Part shown: one piece after another, positions 60,143-64,000 of the stretch
Layout: each line of letters opens with the position of its first letter
How positions within the stretch are numbered: position 1 is the first letter of the stretch
Assembly: GCF_965229915.1 (NCBI RefSeq)
Contig: NZ_CBDDJZ010000001.1
Span: 1,054,001 to 1,118,000 of the forward strand
Direction: 5' to 3'
Origin: Marinoscillum sp965229915
GTDB taxonomy: Bacteria; Bacteroidota; Bacteroidia; Cytophagales; Cyclobacteriaceae
Length of the DNA stretch: 64,000 bases
Program-made: the position numbers and the translations under genes
Notes under the pieces: model-generated
What the model was told of the DNA's origin: nothing
The model's database searches: none
What the model saw: the letters and a program-made list of their open reading frames with translations, nothing else

Positions 60143-60921
60143 GTCAGGACTTAGCTTACATCCATCCGGGAGCCAAGATTGGTCATTCCGTGCGTATTGA
60201 GCCGTTTACTTACATCGCTGATCAGGTCGTAATTGGAGATCATTGTCAAATAGGACCTAATGTAACCATCAAATCAGGTACTACCATTGGCAATAACTGT
60301 CAGGTTTACCCCGGGGCGGTCATTGGGGGTGAACCGCAGGATCTAAAGTTCCAGGGAGAAGAATCGACCATTACGATCGGCAATGACGTGATCATCAGAG
60401 AATGTGTAACGATCAATCGAGGAACAGCACTAGATCGTGGAAATACACAAATTGGGAATCAGGTGGTACTCATGGCTTACACACACATTGCTCACGATTG
60501 TGTGATTGGTGATCATGCAATATTGGCAAATAGCGTGCAGATGGCCGGGCACGTCCATATTGGAGAATATGCCTTTATTGGAGGCACTACAGCTGTTCAT
60601 CAGTTTGTAAAGATTGGTGGTCACTCGATGATATCGGGTGGTTCGCTTGTAAGAAAAGATGTACCTCCATATGTAACCGCGGCAAGAGACCCACTTTCTT
60701 ATATGGGTGTAAATTCCATAGGTTTGCGCAGACGAGGGTATTCCAATGAGAAAATCAATGAATTGCAGGATATCTATCGCATCTTTTACGTCTCAGGATT
60801 GAATAATTCGGATGCATTGGAAAAAATAAAAACAGAGCTCAAACCAACCCTGGAACGAGATCAAATCATACGGTTTATAGAAGACTCTAGCCGTGGGCTT
60901 ATGCGTGGTGGTCAAGATTAG
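60139..60921 (+). CDS. lpxA: UDP-N-acetylglucosamine acyltransferase LpxA
   Basis: 260 residues, family length. The beta-helix of hexapeptide repeats (I-G-H-S-V-R-I, I-G-D-H-C-Q-I-G, I-G-N-N-C-Q-V) ends near residue 190 with a helical tail. The catalytic histidine is in M-A-Y-T-H-I-A-H-D near residue 120. It adds the first acyl chain in lipid A synthesis. The start overlaps lpxC-fabZ by 4 nt and the next gene begins 2 nt after. Confidence 0.96.
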   Translation: MSQDLAYIHPGAKIGHSVRIEPFTYIADQVVIGDHCQIGPNVTIKSGTTIGNNCQVYPGAVIGGEPQDLKFQGEESTITIGNDVIIRECVTINRGTALDRGNTQIGNQVVLMAYTHIAHDCVIGDHAILANSVQMAGHVHIGEYAFIGGTTAVHQFVKIGGHSMISGGSLVRKDVPPYVTAARDPLSYMGVNSIGLRRRGYSNEKINELQDIYRIFYVSGLNNSDALEKIKTELKPTLERDQIIRFIEDSSRGLMRGGQD

Positions 60922-60923
60922 TT

Positions 60924-61520
60924 ATGGACATTGAATTAAGCAACATAGGAAAGAAGTTCAATCGCAATTGGATTTTTAGAAAAATCGATTTTCAGATCTA
61001 CTCAGGAGACATGGTCTCTATCACAGGTCATAATGGCTCAGGTAAGTCCACACTGTTGCAAATTATCAGTGGGTTTATCACTCCGTCAGAAGGTAACGTC
61101 CACTACGCTGAGGATGGGGAAGACCTCCAGACGCAATTTGGTTTTGTGGCACCTTACCAAAACGTGATTGACGAATTTACGCTTCTAGAGCATTTAGAAT
61201 TCCATTCACGATTCAAACAGCCTCTCATGAATTATGAAGAAATGATAGAACTTGCTGGTCTGGAAGGAAGTGAAAATAAACTCGTACAGGAGTTTTCCTC
61301 TGGTATGAAGCAGCGGTTGCGACTGTCATTGGCATTTTTCTATGAAGCAAACACCATCTTTCTGGACGAACCCACTTCCAATCTTGACAAAAGTGGTGAA
61401 GCGTGGTATCAGAAGCTCATCCTAGCTAACAAGGGTGAAAGGACGCTAATAGTCGCCTCCAATCAGGAATTTGAGATCCAGGAAGCGAAAAAGAACCTTT
61501 TCGTCGAAAATTTCAAATAG
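60924..61520 (+). CDS. ABC transporter ATP-binding protein
   Basis: 198 residues. Walker A G-H-N-G-S-G-K-S-T (about residues 34-42), a modified signature F-S-S-G-M-K-Q-R-L (in place of L-S-G-G-Q), Walker B I-F-L-D-E-P-T and D-loop S-N-L-D. A small soluble ATPase without its own membrane part. It ends the lipid A operon, which suggests a role in envelope export or in an organelle-like CcmA-type complex, but its permease is not in the window. Confidence 0.88.
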   Translation: MDIELSNIGKKFNRNWIFRKIDFQIYSGDMVSITGHNGSGKSTLLQIISGFITPSEGNVHYAEDGEDLQTQFGFVAPYQNVIDEFTLLEHLEFHSRFKQPLMNYEEMIELAGLEGSENKLVQEFSSGMKQRLRLSLAFFYEANTIFLDEPTSNLDKSGEAWYQKLILANKGERTLIVASNQEFEIQEAKKNLFVENFK

Positions 61521-61619
61521 TAGGACACTATTTGGAATGGGTTAAGCGTTGTTTTTTTGGTTTACACGAAAAAAATAGTGTTACACAAAATAATCATAGG
61601 TTAAATCCTTTAAATCCTA

Positions 61620-61627
61620 TACTTTTG
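61620..61627 (+). promoter_or_regulatory. Probable -7 element of the lipoprotein gene
   Basis: TACTTTTG matches TAnnTTTG exactly; the ATG is 51 nt downstream. Confidence 0.45.
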
Positions 61628-61677
61628 AATAGGTTGCATTGAGTGCAACAGAAAAATTATTATCACACAATCGAATT

Positions 61678-62172
61678 ATGAGAAGATTCACACAACTACT
61701 AACTGCCTTAGTATTTTGCTCTTTAGTAATCTTTATTTCTTGTAAGAAAAAGAATAAGGAAGAAGATCCAGATCCACGTGATGAAGTAGCAGCAGCTCTA
61801 CTGTCTGCAACATGGGTCCCTTCAGAAGTTACCTTTGATGGCTCCAACCGTACCGAATGGGAAGGTTTCAGCATTGGGTTCTCTTACAACAATGATACAG
61901 ATCAGGGAGGTTACTCAGTATCTGGAGTACCAACGGAAGAAGGCGCAGAAGCAACGGACGTTTGGGGAGAGAATGTAACCTGGACGTTTGATGGTGAAGA
62001 TGAGAGTGCAAACACCGGAACGATCGTAAGAAGTGATGGAGTGTCCATGACCGCAACGCTCGATAATCCTGACACACCTACTCAACTTAGATTGGAGTTT
62101 AGTGTAGAAGATCCAGGTGCACGAGTTGCTGGATTCTACGGCACATGGGTATTTGTGTTAGTACCACAGTAA
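61678..62172 (+). CDS. Lipoprotein of unknown function
   Basis: 164 residues from the ATG at 61678, which gives M-R-R-F-T-Q-L-L-T and a lipobox F-I-S-C near residue 22. The frame extends 13 codons upstream from a non-ATG codon, less likely. The mature part is acidic and beta-rich (A-T-W-V-P-S-E-V-T-F-D-G, then W-T-F-D-G-E-D), looking like a small lipocalin-like or calycin fold common among Bacteroidota lipoproteins. The domain is not identified with certainty. It is a single gene with a promoter-like site and a terminator. Confidence 0.8.
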   Translation: MRRFTQLLTALVFCSLVIFISCKKKNKEEDPDPRDEVAAALLSATWVPSEVTFDGSNRTEWEGFSIGFSYNNDTDQGGYSVSGVPTEEGAEATDVWGENVTWTFDGEDESANTGTIVRSDGVSMTATLDNPDTPTQLRLEFSVEDPGARVAGFYGTWVFVLVPQ

Positions 62173-62192
62173 TAGATTTAGCACAATATTTA

Positions 62193-62200
62193 TAACTTTG
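62193..62200 (+). promoter_or_regulatory. Probable -7 element abutting a terminator
   Basis: TAACTTTG is an exact match to TAnnTTTG, immediately left of the hairpin at 62201-62221. It would start transcription inside the upstream gene's terminator and read into the gene at 62228. Confidence 0.45.
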
Positions 62201-62227
62201 AGGAACGGCCCAGCCGTTCCTTTTTTT
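62201..62227 (+). terminator. Terminator of the lipoprotein gene
   Basis: Perfect 8-bp stem (62201-62208 with 62214-62221), 5-nt loop, seven T. The T-run ends directly at the ATG of the next gene (62228). Confidence 0.88.
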
Positions 62228-62725
62228 ATGCACTACCAGGACAAATACTTCGATCAGGACAAGAATACGATCTTAAGAGCAGCACAAGGGTTCGTAGAAC
62301 CTCAGCTACTTAAAAGGTGGGTTGAAGTGGCTTATAAGACTTATATGTTGCTGGAAAACCCGATGGGCCTGGAAGATGCATTTATCAAAAAACTAAAGAG
62401 TATCAAGGAATATGACTACTCTTTCCTGCAGGAACTATACGCTATCCTATCGGCCATCTATCGGTTCGAGCGTGGCAACAATCAACTGGAAATAATCTGG
62501 GATGGTCGCTCACACTATGAAGTGTATGCTGAAAACTGGTCTGAGACCTTTGATGAGTGGGTGAAGCATTTTTGTACCAAGCCTGAAGTGTACCGCTCTA
62601 TCTTAAAGGCTTGTATCCTACGACAAGGCATGAATAACAAGTTCTTGTATTATGCGATTCGCCGTGTCATTCTGAGTCATTTTGATCTCAAAATCTCAAG
62701 AAATAAAATGTTGAAAACAGCTTAA
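62228..62725 (+). CDS. Protein of unknown function, 165 residues
   Basis: Starts at the ATG at 62228, right after the T-run of a terminator; a longer frame from 62198 would read through the hairpin and is rejected. The protein is soluble and mixed helical, rich in aromatic residues (Y-Q-D-K-Y-F-D-Q, Y-K-T-Y-M-L-L, W-S-E-T-F-D-E-W). No domain is recognised. Neighbours give no clue. Convergent with the GH5 gene. Confidence 0.75.
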   Translation: MHYQDKYFDQDKNTILRAAQGFVEPQLLKRWVEVAYKTYMLLENPMGLEDAFIKKLKSIKEYDYSFLQELYAILSAIYRFERGNNQLEIIWDGRSHYEVYAENWSETFDEWVKHFCTKPEVYRSILKACILRQGMNNKFLYYAIRRVILSHFDLKISRNKMLKTA

Positions 62726-62739
62726 CATTCGCTAAGCTG
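62718..62739. terminator. Weak bidirectional hairpin between convergent genes
   Basis: Seven-bp stem (CAGCTTA / TAAGCTG) with an 8-nt loop, overlapping the stop of the rightward gene. Short T-runs on both sides. Confidence 0.4.
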
Positions 62740-62751
62740 CTTTCCTAATTT

Positions 62752-64000
62752 TTACTCAGCTCCACTCAGCAATGCCTGGAGTAGACTCTCATCTTTTACA
62801 TCTCCATTGGATCGATTGATCATTCCACCCGTATCCCAATAAAACGGTATCATGCCATTATCCAAAGCTGTTTTGACCACATACTGATTGAAGTAATCAA
62901 CGGATGCAGCGTGTAGTTCTGGTTCAGCTACTCCACTACGCTTGTAGGCGCCAAACTCTCCCAAGACGATTGGGTACCCTCTGTTGACCAGCTGTGTACT
63001 AGCAGCACCAAAAAGTCGCTCCATATCGGCTTCTTCACCCCAGGTCGCATTTCTTTCTGGCTCCACCTCTGAGTGATAGTCACTACCCCAGTAGTAGAAT
63101 ACATTGCCCCAGTCCGCGTCTTGTTCCATCAAGGTAAACTGGTAAGGAGTGTAATAGTGCAACTCAGCCATCAATCGGTCTTCCACTTCATCTGTAGGGT
63201 ACTGTACCAATAAATCTTCAGTCTTCTCAATATCGGTAGATGGCCCCTGAAAAATCAGTATCCGGTAGCTGTTTCTTCCACCTGTAGATCTCACCGCATC
63301 AATAAATGTCTGGTGATAGGACATTAACACTGACATCTGAGAAGCATTTTCGGCATGTGGTTCGTTGGCACTTGCAAAAATGAGCCGTTCATCGTAATCA
63401 CGTAAATGAGTAGCGATCTGCTGCCAGTATGCTTTCTGCTTGGCATTCACTTCTTCTTGCTTGGCGCTGCTCACATTGTTCTCTAACCAGCCACCATCCC
63501 AGTGAATGTTTAAGATCACATACAGGTCATTATCAAAGCAGTATTGAACTACCGTCTTCACTCTATTGAGCCAAGTGTCACTGATTTTAGCCTTGGTATC
63601 TGCGTATTGATCAAATGAACAAGGCAGTCTCACTGCACTAAACCCCTTTTCCTTTAGTGTCCCAACAAATGTCTCATTGATCTGCGGGTTGCCCCAGGCA
63701 GTTTCACCACCAATAGCTTCCAGAGTGTTACCAATGTTGATACCCAGCGTCATTTTAGCAGCCAACTCTACCGCTGTGCTCTCCATGCCTGAGGGATCTG
63801 GGTCTTGAGGCGAAGTGTTGTAATCAGGGTAGTACTCACCGATTTGTGTGGCTGGAATTTCCTCTGCAGGTACATATTCTCCGGTGATGCTGATCACCGC
63901 TTCACGTTCTAGGCCAGACCTGTTTTCGTCGGCAGTTATGCTTACATCTGTTACCCCTGCACTTCCAGACTCTTTGTCAAAATGAATCCAGGAAGCATCG
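62752..64000 (-). CDS. Secreted glycoside hydrolase family 5 enzyme with BACON domain (runs off right edge)
   Basis: At least 415 residues; the frame is open to the window end, so the signal peptide is outside. The first visible part (about 34 codons before the GTG at 63897) reads S-W-I-H-F-D-K-E-S-G-S-A-G-V, and with the following V-I-S-I-T-G this is a BACON domain, a Bacteroidota module often found at the N-terminus of glycan enzymes. The GH5 barrel follows, starting near G-I-N-I-G-N-T-L-E. Acid/base glutamate sits in A-N-E-P-H and the nucleophile in L-G-E-F-G. It should cleave a beta-glucan or mannan. The GTG at 63897 is only an internal codon. Confidence 0.92.
   Translation of the reverse strand, partial: DASWIHFDKESGSAGVTDVSITADENRSGLEREAVISITGEYVPAEEIPATQIGEYYPDYNTSPQDPDPSGMESTAVELAAKMTLGINIGNTLEAIGGETAWGNPQINETFVGTLKEKGFSAVRLPCSFDQYADTKAKISDTWLNRVKTVVQYCFDNDLYVILNIHWDGGWLENNVSSAKQEEVNAKQKAYWQQIATHLRDYDERLIFASANEPHAENASQMSVLMSYHQTFIDAVRSTGGRNSYRILIFQGPSTDIEKTEDLLVQYPTDEVEDRLMAELHYYTPYQFTLMEQDADWGNVFYYWGSDYHSEVEPERNATWGEEADMERLFGAASTQLVNRGYPIVLGEFGAYKRSGVAEPELHAASVDYFNQYVVKTALDNGMIPFYWDTGGMINRSNGDVKDESLLQALLSGAE

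Noticed and set aside
61526..61581. Inverted repeat ACACTATT ... AATAGTGT after the ABC gene
   Set aside because: The arms are 40 nt apart with no T-run in the right place, so it is not a convincing terminator.
1..64000. tRNA genes, rRNA, CRISPR arrays, prophage or IS elements
   Set aside because: Intergenic spaces are short and show no cloverleaf, repeat-spacer array, integrase or transposase; only REP-like palindromes were found.

Overview
The window is chromosomal DNA from a gliding-type member of the Bacteroidota, most likely a marine or soil Cytophagales-like bacterium. The lineage call rests on GldC, PorX, a PorP/SprF-type protein beside a giant SprB-repeat adhesin with a type IX secretion (T9SS) sorting domain, a fused LpxC-FabZ, a BACON-GH5 enzyme, and promoters of the Bacteroidota form (TAnnTTTG at -7, TTG/TTTG about 19 bp upstream). 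The DNA is almost fully coding, with many 1-14 nt gene overlaps. I see no rRNA, tRNA, prophage, transposase or CRISPR array.

Layout. 0-7.4 kb: a partial DUF1800 gene, a YCII lipoprotein, TonB, a fasciclin lipoprotein, a voltage-gated-type ion channel with a zinc ribbon, and a TonB-dependent receptor. 7.5-14.5 kb: a long leftward operon starting with an ECF sigma factor and a putative anti-sigma, then ftsX, DUF3098, uppP, truB, ribF, two tandem M48 lipoprotein proteases and gldC. 14.6-20.2 kb: the ligase-associated DNA repair cluster (ATP-dependent ligase, DoxX, Lhr-type helicase, DUF2147, PdeM). 20.5-26 kb: a response regulator, DUF2784, a nucleotide pyrophosphatase/phosphodiesterase, a small helical protein and a membrane pyrophosphatase.

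26-28.3 kb: the fourth ligase-associated enzyme, an MBL-fold exonuclease, translationally coupled to a flavin reductase-like protein and a protein of unknown function. 28.4-30.2 kb: an apparent tetrahydrobiopterin operon (eukaryote-like PTPS, FolE, an atypical SDR). 30.3-34 kb, rightward: a carotenoid-desaturase-like oxidoreductase, a TerB-like protein, an APS reductase and an epimerase. 34-41.2 kb: an outer membrane protein, the giant adhesin and its PorP/SprF partner, divergent from a propeller-type hybrid histidine kinase (41.4-45.1 kb) that may control them. 45-48.4 kb: flavin reductase, fumarylacetoacetase and an MFS transporter.

48.6-53 kb: valS, a small hydrolase and a CPBP protease, with palindromic REP-like repeats around the last two. 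53-56.2 kb: porX-tsaE-ald. 56.4-61.5 kb: the HD-lpxD-lpxC/fabZ-lpxA-ABC operon for lipid A. 61.6-64 kb: a lipoprotein, an unknown protein, and a GH5 glycanase with a BACON domain running off the window.

The genes cover envelope building (lipid A, UppP, FtsX), T9SS-dependent surface adhesion and gliding, DNA repair, pterin cofactor supply that could feed aromatic amino acid catabolism ending at fumarylacetoacetase, and polysaccharide use.
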